From Clavaria fumosa (taxonomy: Eukaryota; Basidiomycota; Agaricomycetes; Agaricales; Clavariaceae): DNA of 64,000 nucleotides. A model generated the notes under the pieces. It was not told the origin of the DNA and ran no database searches. It saw only the letters and a list, made by a program, of their open reading frames with translations. The position numbers and the translations under genes are program-made. Below are positions 35,271-47,417 of this stretch, piece by piece. Positions within the stretch are counted from its first letter, which is position 1. Each line of letters begins with the position of its first letter. The stretch lies in contig OX637800.1 of assembly GCA_951802425.1 (NCBI GenBank), forward strand, positions 3,100,001 through 3,164,000. The letters run 5' to 3'.

Positions 35271-38200
35271 TCAGTACCCTCTTGTGTCATTGTGGAAATA
35301 TCTATTGTAGCTCCCCCTCTGCCCATACCTTGATTGGCTATGCCAGACATCATGATATGGATCCGTGTTTCTCGCACGATACCCATAACTGGAGGCATGT
35401 AGCTCAGGCTTGCGGGGAAGGATACAGGTTCTCTGCACATCGGGCTTTTGTTCCTCCGGAGAATGGCTCAACACACGGGAATGTGATGAAATGGGGTTGT
35501 ATCGATCAGCCACAGGTTCCGTTGGAGGGTCCTTTTGCCAGCCATTCGAGGTCGGTTTTGCTTCGTGGAGAGAGTCTGGTACATTTGGTTGCGTTGTGTT
35601 ATCGGAGCATGACATGGATGTCTGATCCAATGGTGGAAGAGATTGGGATGCAGGCAAAGACAAGGCAGGTGCTGGGTTGGACGGCAACATCGGAACAGAT
35701 GGCGGGGGTCTTGGTAGGACTGATGTCACTGGCAGCGGGGGAGGGGGATGTTCTAGAGGTTGGGGAGGTGGTGGAGCTGAGACATATGTCGAGGCTGTGG
35801 TTATACACAACTCCATGCACATTTGTGGAGTTTTTGGAACCGACGCTGACGGGGATTTTAAGGGCGGTGATGAGGACGCGTCAAAGGTTGGCACTGGCTC
35901 TGAACCTTGCTGTTGTTCTGGGATTGACGATTGTCCTTGAGAAGGCGCAAAATTAGTCGGCATTGTGGAAGCTGGGGCTGAATGTAGCAGAGAGGGTGAT
36001 CTGTTGGAAGGATGAGGTCTATCCGCATGAATTTCACTGGAGCCTAAGAGTGCGAGGTTCATTACTTGATTCGGTGTGTGCAATGGGCCATTGGAGGGCA
36101 GCATCTGGGTATCCCGCAAGTCTACAGTTGTTGAGGGATGCATATTATTGTCCGCAATAGTGTTTGGTAACTGATCGGGCGCATGACTCGCATGGCTAAC
36201 AATACGTGTCTCCGAGGTGGACCGGGAAGGGACGATGAGCTCTAACTCCCTTGATTTCTGCGTTTCTTGGACGAGTGACGGGGGAAGTCGTGCTAGGAGT
36301 GCCTGGACTTGGGTGTTTGTGAGCGGGATGCCACTCGGAATATGAGTCACTGGTGGCTGGGAAATCGCTTTGGGCGCGATCGGTTGACGCCGAAAGTTTG
36401 GAGTAAGAATTGGCGTGGCATCCCTTGACGTCGGCGAAGTATGGGAGCACAATTCATTAATTATTCCCACGTCTCGTTTGGCAACTCGAGCCGCCTTCGC
36501 CGCACGGAGAGGATCGAGCCTGTCCTTCAGTAACACACTTTCTTGTGGAGATATCACAACAGGTGTTGTGGGGGACGACTGCTTCGAAAATCCAGCCATT
36601 AATGAACCAGTCGATGGAGTGACTGGGGTTATGTATCCGGTTGGTGATTGCAGAATAGTAGAACTAGGTCGGGACATGGAGTTTCGGTCCGAATTGCGGG
36701 ATGCTGGATTAGACACATTGCTCTGCACAACTAGCGTCGGTTTCTTCGTCGACTTTGGACTTTTCACAGTGGATTTCACTAGTTGACAGATGCGGTTGAT
36801 TTGACTGATGAGTGAGGAAGGTAAACCAGACTTACGTGAAGAAGGATGTTTCGCGACAGCCGGATAAGCATTTGACGCCGATGCAGCTTTGCGTTGCGGC
36901 GTCTCAATCTCGAATCCTTCGTCTTCACTTTCAACTCGCTTCCTCTTGGCCTTCTTATGATGTGGCTGTGGTTGCGGATGGCTTTTCGGTGTTGGTGGCT
37001 GTAGGTGACTTTTTGAAGCCGGAGAGTCTCCCTGACCATCACTCTTGAGCTTCAACAATTGAACTTTCTCGCTGATGAACTTCAACATGATCTTGGTCGT
37101 TCGTGTATTCATTCGAATATCCTTCTCCTTGGCCCGGACATCAGCTCGCAGTTGTTCGATGGCAGAAGAAAGTTGCGTGAATGAGAGCGTATCACGATGC
37201 ACCCCGACGAGGAGTCCACTCATGATGAACTCTACGGGAGAGACTCGCATCGGCGTTCGGAAAGCGGCGGACAGATTCCTATTCTTCATGAGCGCGAGGA
37301 AAGTCCGTATTGCATCAGTAAGCGTCTGCCGAAATTGTAGCGTAAGCTCCGTTTCTCCAAGCCACTTCTCCAGTTGACTTGTTGTAGGAAAACAGAACAC
37401 AGGGTACTTATGCAAGAGAAAGGCGATGGCAGTTATGCATTGGAAGTCGCGCCCGCGAGTATGGTCCCAATCAATGGACCCATCGAACCCATTGGGACCT
37501 ATGATCTCGCTTTGCAGCCCACGAACCAGATGAGCCATTTCGCTTGTATTGGCCTGCATTCGTTCTGGGAAGGCGTGAGTGGTATTGTAATAAAATACCG
37601 CTCGAGAACATATGCATACCCGCTGGGGTCAGTGCCACACCCATTTGCACGCGCTGCATGCGCGTCAGCTAGAGATTTTAAAGGTTGATATGCGGAAGAC
37701 ATACCTGGAATATCTCACGTTCCTGATCATCACTGATTCTATCATACTCCATGCATACAACCTGTTTGCTTTCGAACAACTGCGCAAGTTTTCTGGGCAG
37801 GAGGTTGCGCTTCGATCCGCCAGCTATTTGTTTGTACCATAGTTTCTGGCCGGTTACGCTGTACTGAGGGATTAAAGATAGAAAATTTGACTGAACATTC
37901 ACAACTCACGAATCACGATCTAACGAAAGAGAACCAATTTATCAGAACGGAAAGATAATAGCAACAGACAAAGACCAACAAGGAACCTGAGAAATAACAT
38001 GTCAGACTACTGGAACAAAAAAGTGGGCTAATGAAGCAACTAACCAATCCATCCATGAATCTGATATGACATGATGGTCAGCATGAAAACCAAATACTTT
38101 TGAGAATAGTGTCACCGATGTATTGATGTCAACCTCTGCTTTCCGTCGATACAGATGCGCATTTCAGTCCCATCATTTGCACTGTGAACAGCTACTCTTG

Positions 38201-38725
38201 TGTAAAAATCGGACGCGCCCTGGGGTGGTGTGATACATACCAAATATCACAGGAGGTATGTAATAATTTCGCATAATGGAGTCAATGAGATGGCTCATTT
38301 TCGTCTCGCTCCAAACAATCTACGGTTGGATAGAAATAAGCAGGGTAAATGCAAAGCAGCACGACTCACATCTGAATGACAAGACGACACCGAAAAATCA
38401 GACCAGCGACCGCGGAAGAGAAAAGGAGGTTACCTCGTTGATATTCGGGATCCAGAATGATTGCATTCTCAATGATTTGCTCTAAACAAGAGTTAAGACA
38501 AAGAATCGATGAAAGCAGAACGTTTTTGGATTGACCATATACAAATTTGGCGGTGTACTGAGTGGTTCGTGGCGGGCGAAGAGCGTTGGAGATAACAAAT
38601 TCACGTTTCTCATCACGAAGCTTCTCCCGCGTTGTTCTCCCTACTTCGACCGATGGATTACTGTCCTCGTCCAAGGAGAGGTCGGTCAAATCGGAATCAA
38701 AATCAGAGAAGGACATGGACGTCAC
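35271..38725 (-). CDS. DUF262 (GmrSD N-terminal domain) protein
   Basis: Nine exons on the minus strand: 38725-38536, 38481-38434, 38371-38370 (2 nt), 38319-38241, 38194-38116, 38060-38045, 37863-37705, 37653-37620 and 37564-35271, together 2,901 nt or 966 residues. The DUF262/ParB-like domain covers the first 200 residues: ILDPEYQRDIVWSETK, SHLIDSIMRNYYIPPVIF, then RICIDGKQRLTSIHRFMDG. The IDGKQR stretch corresponds to the nucleotidase/DNA-binding motif of GmrSD-type proteins. A long second half is Ser/Pro-rich, with a likely nuclear localisation stretch (HHKKAKRKRVESEDE). Bacterial GmrSD is a modification-dependent restriction enzyme; the role of the basidiomycete DUF262 proteins is unknown. 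The start codon is 37 bp from the transposon at 38763. Confidence 0.85.
38370..38371 (-). other. Predicted 2-nt micro-exon (AT) of the DUF262 gene
   Basis: The preceding exon ends CAACGAG before GTAACC. The next acceptor (TCATTCAG) is followed by AT and then immediately by a canonical donor, GTGAGT. The following acceptor is AACCGTAG before ATTGTTTGG. Only by keeping the AT does the frame continue (YQR-D-IVWSETK) and the whole gene sum to a multiple of three. Direct splicing across both introns shifts the frame. Confidence 0.5.
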
Positions 38726-38757
38726 GTTGAAAGGGCGTGGATGTTGGTCGTATTTGC

Positions 38758-41700
38758 TTCATGTGGGGGTGGGCAATCCCTGTAACGGCGCGTTAGCGTG
38801 ACGTCACGGCCTGTGACAGAATGCGTGACAAAGGCTGACACAACTCATTCCAAGCACTACTCAGTGACCACAAATGGGTTTTTGTTGGTTCTTTCAATGC
38901 TGGTACCTTGAGGAATAGTAATACTATACCTTCTGAATGTTATTTTACATATTTAATACAATGGTCATGGGAAATTTACTCTCTCACAGTCCATGTCTCA
39001 ACACATCAGAGAATAAATTCAGTCCTCATCAATCCAGTCACTTCCTTCTTGGTCCAGATCAAACACCTCTCCCTCCTCTGTTTGAACACCTAATGTAGGC
39101 ACATCTGTCTTCCAGTGCCCAGCATTTAGGCCATCAATGGCTTCTAAAAGGGCTGATCTAATCTCATTCACCCTTGTTCTGGTATTAATGGTATTGAGAT
39201 TAGGAGCCCCTGCCATTTGATAAGCAAGCAAATGTGTCTTCAGCTGCTCTCCTTTCAGCTTCTTTATCTCCTCCTTATCAGTGATCAATTTGACAGTGGC
39301 AATTTCTTCAGCAAGTTTCAATGCCTTGTTCTTCTTGGCCCTTCTACCTGCTGCCTTCTTGGCATTCTTGGCTTGTTCATATTCAACCTGTGCCTTTCTC
39401 CTCATTGCTTCTATCTTATGAGAATCAGCATCACGAGCCATTTTACGTAAGAACTTATAGTCCTCAGGTTGGAAATTTTCATCCATGAATTGTTGTGTCT
39501 CATTGTGATGAAACATTGCTTGAGCATTGTATTGCAGCAGGGTAAGCTGAGACTGCCGTCGCATGAGAACTCGAAATGAGCCAAGAGCACCCTCATTCAC
39601 ATCATTGGTTGGAGGCATCCAAGCCAATTCACATTCATCTGCTGTTGCTTCATCAATCAATCCTCCTGGAGCAAACTCTGATATGAAGCGTTTCCATGTG
39701 TCATATGCACCCTGGAAAAATGCAATCATAATACCTCTGAGATGAGGCAGTTCTGGAGCAATCTGATGGATAGCAGCAACTGTCCTTGGTGAATACCAAG
39801 GCTGTCCATCTAATGCCCCTGTCTCATGTGTGACAGCAGGACCAAGCAGAAAATCTGGATCCTCAAGAATCCTTTTCATGTGGGCATGGACTTGATGATG
39901 CAGTGGCCCCAGTTTAAGCATATTTACTCCTGGCTTGCGAATCTGCTGAATGTATGGATGTGTGATAACTTGGGCATATAATGCCAGCACTACAAGCTCT
40001 GTCTTTGTAGCATTACAATGAAGGGCATTCCACAGGTTCTGTTCCATATGACTGAATCGCAATGTCTGCTTTTTCTCTCTGATGAACTCCAGAAATCTCA
40101 CATAATGTGGAAGATGTAGGATTAGTGTTGCTGCAGCTTCACAATATGATTGAAAGCGATTGTTAGAAGTGTCTGGGAAAGTCAGATTCTCCTGGACATT
40201 TGCTTTCCACCACCAACGAAAAGTATCATGATGACCCTTCTTGTCATTTTTGTTGTTGAAGATGTCACCTGCAAGCTTAGCTGCTTTAACACCACCACAA
40301 GTCACTCTCTCTAATGCCTGCTCCTGAGCAGCTGTAACAGCATCTGATTCTGGTGCATAGCCCTTCAATACAGCTGCATTGTCTCGATTTGCCAAAAGAA
40401 CAGGTCCTGGAATATTGTTCTCTCCCCACCAAGCCATCATTCTTGAGTTTCCTCCTCTTACTGTGTTCAAGTCCTTATGACAGCCACAGCCTTCCCAGAT
40501 AAAAAGCTTCAATATGTGCTTCTCATCAGTTGATAGCATCTCAAATGCATCTTTTCCAAGCTCTATTACTTGCTTTTCCATCATGGCAGCCTCCCTTTCA
40601 GATTGCACACTTTGTGGTAATCTGCTCCACTTTCCATCTCCTCCAGCAGCATCAATCATTTCTTTTCTTGCCTCCATGAATGATGGAACAAGCTCCTGGT
40701 TAGATTTATTGAGCATCTCATCTTCACCAAGGGACTGATATGTGGCTAACAGCTTCTCCTGCTGGAGAAGTTGGGCATCTCTTTTTTCCTTTGCACAGTG
40801 ATCTGACATCATCCCATTCAACTTGACAAAAATATCAATGACTCGAAGGAGGTTCCCTGAACGTTTTGCCAGGGGACTCTGATTGTAGATATCAGATATG
40901 CCACCTAAAAGCTCTTTCCAGGATTTGATGGATTGCTCACTGCTTCCATCAAGAGGGGCACAAATGCCCAGGAAGCGTGTTTTTTGCTTTGTGGTAATGC
41001 TTCCATCTGCAGCCTGGGATTCCACTTTGTAGTTCACATGTCTTGTGTTGTAATTGATATTACGGTGCATTGTCCCATCAGCACTGAAGGTCATGCCCAA
41101 TGTATCTCCCATCTCATGGCCTAATTGGACCTGGGCTGCATAATATCCCTCTAAGACAACTCTGGAAACTGTGCGTCTGCTGATGTTTCCTTTGGCTACA
41201 ATGCCAGCAGTCTTTAAAGTGGCATAGATGATATCATGGACTGAATCTCTGGAGCATCCTGCTTGTACCAGCAGACGAATGAGATTTCTGGTCTTCTCTG
41301 TATAAATGCCTTTGTGGAGGAGGTGGTGAACTGTGTGTTTCTTGTGCAACTCTTCCACTGCTCTCTTCACTGCATTCCCCTTGGAGGTGACAGCTCTTTT
41401 ATAAGATATTTTCAACTGAGCTATCAGCTTTCTTGACTCTTTGAGCTTCTGGTCAACTTGAGCAAGCTTCTTTTGAGAATGAGCTGCTTCTGCAGTAAAT
41501 CTTCCCAAGGCACTTGTCAACTCATTCCTGAGGACAGCATTTTGCCTCTCAACCTTCATCAAGTTATCCACAGTTGCAGATGCCCTGCCAACAACTTGCT
41601 TAAAATCCTTGGATCTCTTGGAGTCTGCAGACTGCAAGATTTTGATCTGCTGCTCCAGAAATGTTTTTCTGATTTGTCCCCTTTGTCGTGCACGTTGTTC

Positions 41701-42746
41701 AACTCGAAGCCTCTTGTAAAGTTCCTTTGCATGCTCTGCCTTGGCATTGAAAGCTTTGGCCAGCCCCTCAGATTTTGCCTGTTCAGCATGCAGTTTCTTC
41801 TCTAGCCCTGCAGACTTCTGCTTCTCTGCCTTCAAGGCTGCCTCCAATGAGGTAATGGATGCCCTCAGAGTCTCTGCCTCATCTGAAAACTTTGTATTAT
41901 CACCAACTAATCCAATCCCCCCCTCTCCTTCCAACACAGCCCTAGCCTGGGCAAGATTCTGCAACTGAGCAGACTTCCTGGCTGATTTTGGCATTTGACA
42001 CTGAGTGTGCAAAATATGCCAAAACTTGAAGAAAGGCACTCAAACAAGAAATCTAGAAGTTGGGAATTAGTCATATATACCAGAAATACACACAATCTTA
42101 CCAGTAAGCTGGGGAGGTATGAAAAGGGTGTCCTCCCTAGGGTGAGAGGTGCCAAAGGTGGTTGAGGGTTGTAATAAGGCAAAATCAAGGAGAGGAACAG
42201 AGAGAGAGTTTGTAGAAGAGACCAGGATAAGCAGATAGTGTATACAAAGGTGCCCAGGGTGCAATGAGAGAGGAGCAAAGTCAAGGAATGACACAGAAAG
42301 TCATAGAATGTGCACTGCCGCACAAGCTGTGGCTGTGCCACACCCAGGTCGTGGCTATGCTGCACCCAGCCTACACTCAAACTTGTAATGCTATAGACTC
42401 ACTCAGATTTGAGATTCAGTCTTCGGTTTAGTGAGCAAGATTACTCAGAACAAGCTGTTCTACAAATGTTATTGACTAGAAATTTAAGATACCTTCCCAA
42501 AACCTAGATATGGGCTGTTACTATGTCATAACTCAAAATCTAAGTGTAATAAAAATATTTTGGTCAATAACTTTTGTAGAATACATGCCTCTGAGTAATT
42601 TGTTTCACCAAAGCTTACACTCAATCTCAATATCCAATGAGCCTATAGATTTACAGCTTTTGTGTCACTGTTTGAGCCTGTGACACCTGCACGAGCCTGT
42701 GTGACCGCTTGTCACGCATCACGGGAATTGCCCACCCCCACTTCAT
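38758..42746 (-). mobile_element. 3,979 bp DNA transposon with TIRs and TTCAT target duplication
   Basis: The element spans 38763-42741. Its ends are perfect inverted repeats for 15 bp (GTGGGGGTGGGCAAT on the left, ATTGCCCACCCCCAC on the right), then weaker. Direct repeats TTCAT flank it at 38758-38762 and 42742-42746. Subterminal regions on both sides carry GTGACA/TGTCAC motifs, with ATGCGTGACAA shared in inverted orientation. It contains one long intact ORF (39019-42039). It lies between the DUF262 gene and SMC2, whose start codons would be only about 280 bp apart without it. Confidence 0.88.
39019..42039 (-). CDS. Transposase of an uncharacterised Agaricomycete family
   Basis: An uninterrupted frame of 1,006 residues, the only long ORF of the element; translation may start at the second Met (MPKSARKSAQLQ). 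Residues about 50-240 are a Lys/Glu/Ala-rich coiled coil. The central part has MTFSADGTMHRNINYNTRH, with a conserved acidic residue in SADG, and a Cys/His block WEGCGCHKDLNTVRGGNSRM followed by PGPVLLANRDNAAVL. The C-terminal part has WMPPTNDVNEGALGSFR, where D and E are candidates for further catalytic residues of an RNase H-like DDE fold. The tail is basic (KKAAGRRAKKNKALK). Many repeated Agaricomycete hypothetical proteins carry these motifs; I cannot place them in a named superfamily. The absence of stops, frameshifts and introns suggests recent activity. Confidence 0.72.
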   Translation of the reverse strand: MPFFKFWHILHTQCQMPKSARKSAQLQNLAQARAVLEGEGGIGLVGDNTKFSDEAETLRASITSLEAALKAEKQKSAGLEKKLHAEQAKSEGLAKAFNAKAEHAKELYKRLRVEQRARQRGQIRKTFLEQQIKILQSADSKRSKDFKQVVGRASATVDNLMKVERQNAVLRNELTSALGRFTAEAAHSQKKLAQVDQKLKESRKLIAQLKISYKRAVTSKGNAVKRAVEELHKKHTVHHLLHKGIYTEKTRNLIRLLVQAGCSRDSVHDIIYATLKTAGIVAKGNISRRTVSRVVLEGYYAAQVQLGHEMGDTLGMTFSADGTMHRNINYNTRHVNYKVESQAADGSITTKQKTRFLGICAPLDGSSEQSIKSWKELLGGISDIYNQSPLAKRSGNLLRVIDIFVKLNGMMSDHCAKEKRDAQLLQQEKLLATYQSLGEDEMLNKSNQELVPSFMEARKEMIDAAGGDGKWSRLPQSVQSEREAAMMEKQVIELGKDAFEMLSTDEKHILKLFIWEGCGCHKDLNTVRGGNSRMMAWWGENNIPGPVLLANRDNAAVLKGYAPESDAVTAAQEQALERVTCGGVKAAKLAGDIFNNKNDKKGHHDTFRWWWKANVQENLTFPDTSNNRFQSYCEAAATLILHLPHYVRFLEFIREKKQTLRFSHMEQNLWNALHCNATKTELVVLALYAQVITHPYIQQIRKPGVNMLKLGPLHHQVHAHMKRILEDPDFLLGPAVTHETGALDGQPWYSPRTVAAIHQIAPELPHLRGIMIAFFQGAYDTWKRFISEFAPGGLIDEATADECELAWMPPTNDVNEGALGSFRVLMRRQSQLTLLQYNAQAMFHHNETQQFMDENFQPEDYKFLRKMARDADSHKIEAMRRKAQVEYEQAKNAKKAAGRRAKKNKALKLAEEIATVKLITDKEEIKKLKGEQLKTHLLAYQMAGAPNLNTINTRTRVNEIRSALLEAIDGLNAGHWKTDVPTLGVQTEEGEVFDLDQEGSDWIDED

Positions 42747-42992
42747 GGTTTGCGGCCGTCGGCCGGCAAAGTAGCCCAAATATGGCATCTCGGCATAGGA
42801 CATGGGAACGGACGACCCAGGTTGAATGAAACCGACGAGATTTGAACGCAACCTTTACAAAGGATGAACAGCGCTAGACAGACGATGTGAAGGGTTGCGT
42901 TGATGTTACGGGTGAGGTGTGTGTAGTAAAAATGTACCGCAAGCTTGCGGTTCCCACTTGCCGTTTCGGGCCTTCACGTTCGCCACCACACC
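42747..42992. promoter_or_regulatory. SMC2 upstream region, cut by transposon insertion
   Basis: 246 bp remain between the transposon and the SMC2 start codon. With 37 bp on the other side this is the original divergent promoter shared with the DUF262 gene. No specific box was identified. Confidence 0.55.
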
Positions 42993-45900
42993 ATGCGTAT
43001 CGAGGAGCTCGTCCTTGAAGGTGCGCACTCGTTTACCTCAAGCTTCACTCGACTGATATCATACGGAAGGTTTCAAGTCGTATCCTGTTCGCACTCAGAT
43101 AACAGGATGGGATCCTTCGTTCAATGCAATCACTGGCCTCAACGGTTCAGGCAAGTCCAACATCCTGGACGCGATATGTTTCGTCCTGGGCATCACGAAT
43201 ATGTCTCAGGCGAGTCGCGTGAGTTATCGTAGAGACGAACTGAAGTCATGACGCGTCTTCGCTTCATAGATGCGCGCACAGAATCAGCAAGACCTCATTT
43301 ACAAGCGTGGACAAGCTGGAATCACCAAGGCTAGTGTGACTGTTGTATTCGACAATTCTGATCGTGAAAGGAGCCCGGTTGGGTTGGAGAACTGCAAGCA
43401 GATTACAGTGACGCGTCAGGTACGCGTCATGTTGGCATACGCGCGCAAAAAGACTCATTTGTAATACCTTTCAGATCGCTCTTCCTAATGTCTCAAAATA
43501 TCTCCTCAACGGCCACAAGTCACAACAACAAACTGTACAAACCCTCTTTCAAAGCGTGCAGCTCAACATCAATAACCCGAACTTCCTGATCATGCAGGGC
43601 CGCATCACGAAGGTGCGCCTCAACCATTCTGACGTGGTTCGTTATTTACATAACCTCTACAGGTTCTAAACATGCGTCCACAAGAAATCCTCGGAATGGT
43701 TGAAGAAGCCGCTGGCACACGCATGTTCGAGGAACGCAAAGACAAGGCGAAAAAGACCATGGGCAAGAAGGAGAAACGTGTACTAGAAATTACCTCGCTA
43801 CTTACGGAGGAGATCAGCCCGAAACTCGATCATCTTCGCTCCGAGAAGCGTTCTTTTCTTCAATGGCAAAAAGCCTGTACCGAACTGGAGCGAATCGGCC
43901 GAGTATTGCGCGCCTGGGAGTGGACGGAGGGGAGGGAGAGGGTCACCCGCAAGCAAGCTGAGGTCGAGAAGAAAGAGAAAGAGACTGCGAGAACAAAGAG
44001 AGACCGAGAGAGATGTGTACGTGAGTGTGAAGCTGCGGAGAAGGACGTCGAGGAGGTTGTGGTGAAGCGAGAAGGGGAAATGAAGAAAGGTGGGAAGCTG
44101 AAGAAACGAGAGGAAGAGGTTTCCGAGCTGGAGAAAGTCCTCGTCAAAATACGCACTCAAGTGGAGATCAAGACTGTAACGATCATCGATGAGGAGGCCA
44201 AAATGACTGGTTTGCGAGCGGAACTGAAAAATGTACGTCCTCATGCCTCACTTGCCTTTGTCGTATGTTTACTTGTGAACCCCTCTGCGCAGCTGGAATG
44301 CTCCATGCATGAGAAACGACAGCAAGTCGAGCAGTTGACTGGATCATACGCTGTTGTGAAAGACAAGCACACAGAAGAACAATCCGCCTTGTCAAAAGCT
44401 GAGGAGTTGCTCCAGACTCTTTTGACCGGGCTGTCGTCTACAGGGACTGGTAACACTGGTGGTGGCGGCTACATGGGTCAGTTGGCGGATGCTAAAGCGC
44501 GGTTTGCTCAAGCAGCAGCAGATGAAGAGCAAAGCGGAGTGAAGCTAGGAATGGCGGAGAAGGAACTTAAAGCTCTCGAGGGAAAATGGAAGGGGTTGGA
44601 GAAGGAGGGGAAGGAGGGGAAGAAGATGGTGGATGCGATGCGAGCTGAGGTTGAATCATTCAAGCGCAAAATTGCCGACTGTGGGTGGAGTGCGGATAAG
44701 GAAAGTGAATTCGAGGCCTCGATACGCACAGCCAAAAGCAATGTGCGGCAGTTCACAGAGGTAAGTCGTCTCTGCTACATCTTTTGTAAAGTTGCCGTAA
44801 TAGCATGCAGAAACTGGACGCAGTCAAACAACACACGTCTTCTTTAAACTTCACGTATTCGCTCCCTTCGCCAAATTTCAACCGAAGTAAAGTCAAAGGG
44901 CTCGTTGCGACACTTGTTTCACTTAAGCCAGAGGATTATTCCAAGTCCACTGCTCTTGAGATCACAGCGGGACAGAAACTCTACAATGTCGTTGTGGAAG
45001 ATGAAACTGTCGGCAAGGAGCTCTTGCAACATGGCAAACTAAAGAAGAGGGTCACCATCATCCCCTTAAATAAAATCAACGCATTCAAGATGTCTGCTCA
45101 GGTTAGTGCGCCCATGTATCAGCGAATCATGTCCTATCTTCAGCTTTCTCTCTGCCTGCGTAGAAACTTCAATCGGCGACGAAGTTAGCCCCGAGCAAGG
45201 TTCGCCTCGCGCTGTCGCTCGTTGGCTATCAAGAAGATGTTGCAAACGCAATGGCATTTGTCTTTGGTGACACTTTGGTGTGCGACGACGCCGAGTCTGC
45301 GAAGCTTGTCACATTTTCGCCGCAGATCGGAGGTGTGCGCTCCGTTACCCTCGACGGCGACGTGTACGACCCCTCCGGCACGCTCAGCGGGGGATCAGCG
45401 CCAAACGGCAGCGGCACGCTTATCAAGGTGCAGGAGCTGCTCGAGGCTGAACATATGTTGAACGAGGCGAAAGGCTGCTTGACACATTTGGAGAAGATAG
45501 AACAAACTTCACAACCCACGAGAGAGAAATGGAAGCAACTCACGAGAGAATTAGAGATCAAGGAGCATGAAATGCAGTTGTTGGAAGAGCAAGTTGGCGG
45601 TAGCAACGCAACTCGTGTACGTTTGACCGAAATAGGGGATATCCCATGCTGACAGGAAAAGTAGCTGAGCACAGAAATCGAACGAGCGAGGCAGTCGATC
45701 GCAAACCTCAAATTAGCCATGCAACATGCCAAGGACAAGCAAAAGGCTATGGAAGACGAATGCAAGAAATATGAGAGAGATATGGATGAATTTAAGAACA
45801 ACAAGGAAGGCAAAATAACGGAACTCAAAGTTCATTGTCATTTTCTTATTCTGTCTGCTGGCTAAAAGTTTCTTAGAGGGATATCACAAAGCGGAAAGGA

Positions 45901-47417
45901 GCACTGCAGAAACACGCAGTTGTTGTGAAGACGCGGCAGAAAGAACAACAGACTGCTACTCTGGAATTCGGTATGTGCAGATATTTTTCTTCGCAATTCT
46001 TGCTAACCGTCTTCGCCTCCTAGAGCAACTGGAAAAGGATATCCGAAGTGGTAAAGCAGAAGTAACTGAGGCAGATGCAAGTGTGGCTAAGTTCCACAAG
46101 GAACTCCAGAAGCTGAAGGAACAGCTGGCTTTGAGCGAGGTGTCCTCGTTCACGCACCATCTCTTGTTGTTATTGACTCGTTCGTTCTAGTCTGCGCATG
46201 CCAAGGCAGAGCTTAAGCTGCAGGAGGAGCGCGCGACGCTGACACGGTTCGACGAGGAGCTGAAAGAGCTGGAGCGAGTCATCAAAGACAAGAAGCAGGC
46301 TGTGTCCGATGCAGATCTGCAGCTCAAACGACTAGAGCACGACCTCCAAATAATCGGCAAGGAAAGAACAGCAGCAGTGAATTTTGTATCGAATTTGGAA
46401 AAGCAGTATGAGTGGATCGCGGAGGAGCACGAGTAAGTACTGCTGGCTAGCTTGGTCAGGCGCTAGCAGGTGATGTTGACAAATTACTAGAATGTTCGGC
46501 AAGCAAGGTACTCAATACGACTTTGGAATTGTCGATATCACAAAGATGAAGGAAAAGGCCCAGGAACTCGAAGAATTGCAGAGGGGGATGAAGAAGAGAA
46601 TTAATCATAAAGTCCTGAATATGATTGATGGGTATGGTTAACGATTATCCGCTCTTGTCGTCACTTACAGTTGGTTTGCCAGGGTGGAGAAGAAAGAAAC
46701 AGCTCTGAAGAAGATGCTGGCAACCGTCCTGAAGGACAAAGAGAAAATCGAAGCAACCATTGATGAGCTCGATCGGTACAAACGCGACGCCTTGCAAAAG
46801 ACGTGGGAGAAAGTCAGCCGGTGAGTAGCCATTACGAATACATCTATTCTTGATTGACGAGAAGATTTGTGCTAAGCGACTTTGGGGATATCTTCGCCGA
46901 GCTATTACCTGGCAATTTCGCCAAATTACAGCCTCCCGATGGCCAGGATCTCATGCAGGGCCTCGAGGTCAAAGTCCAATTGGGGAACATGTGGAAACAA
47001 AGCTTGACGGAGCTGAGTGGCGGACAACGGTGGGTGACTACCCAATGCATAGACCAATACAACACGTCATATTTAACGTGGAAATCCAGCTCGTTGATCG
47101 CTCTGTCGCTCATCATGGCCCTGCTGCAATTCAAGCCGGCGCCCATGTACATACTAGACGAGATTGACGCAGCACTGGATTTGTCTCACACACAGCATAT
47201 TGGGCAGCTGTTCCGGACGCGATTTCGGGGCTCGCAATTCATCGTGGTCTCGCTGAAGGAAGGGTTGTTCACGAATGCGAACGTGCTGTTTCGGACACGA
47301 TTCAGGGACGGTACAAGTATCGTCGAGCGGACTGCGAACAGGACTACAAGTGCATTATATGGTGATGATGAGGGAGATGCAGAAGGGCAGGGACATAGGA
47401 GACGGAAAAAGGTTTAG
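42993..47417 (+). CDS. SMC2: Structural maintenance of chromosomes protein 2 (condensin ATPase)
   Basis: Sixteen exons: 42993-43020, 43070-43209, 43270-43419, 43475-43612, 43663-44232, 44293-44760, 44811-45101, 45164-45616, 45665-45829, 45877-45970, 46024-46139, 46191-46432, 46491-46631, 46683-46820, 46877-47029 and 47090-47417. The total is 3,615 nt or 1,204 residues, the normal length for SMC2. The intron at 43210-43269 has a GC donor. The N-terminal ATPase half has [18 protein letters not shown] and Walker A GLNGSGKS at residues 32-39. [20 protein letters not shown] is diagnostic for SMC2 over SMC1, 3 and 4. Long coiled coils flank a hinge at about residues 500-680. The C-terminus has the signature LSGGQR, split by an intron, and Walker [17 protein letters not shown]. 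It pairs with SMC4 in condensin to compact mitotic chromosomes. The frame is intact. Confidence 0.96.
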
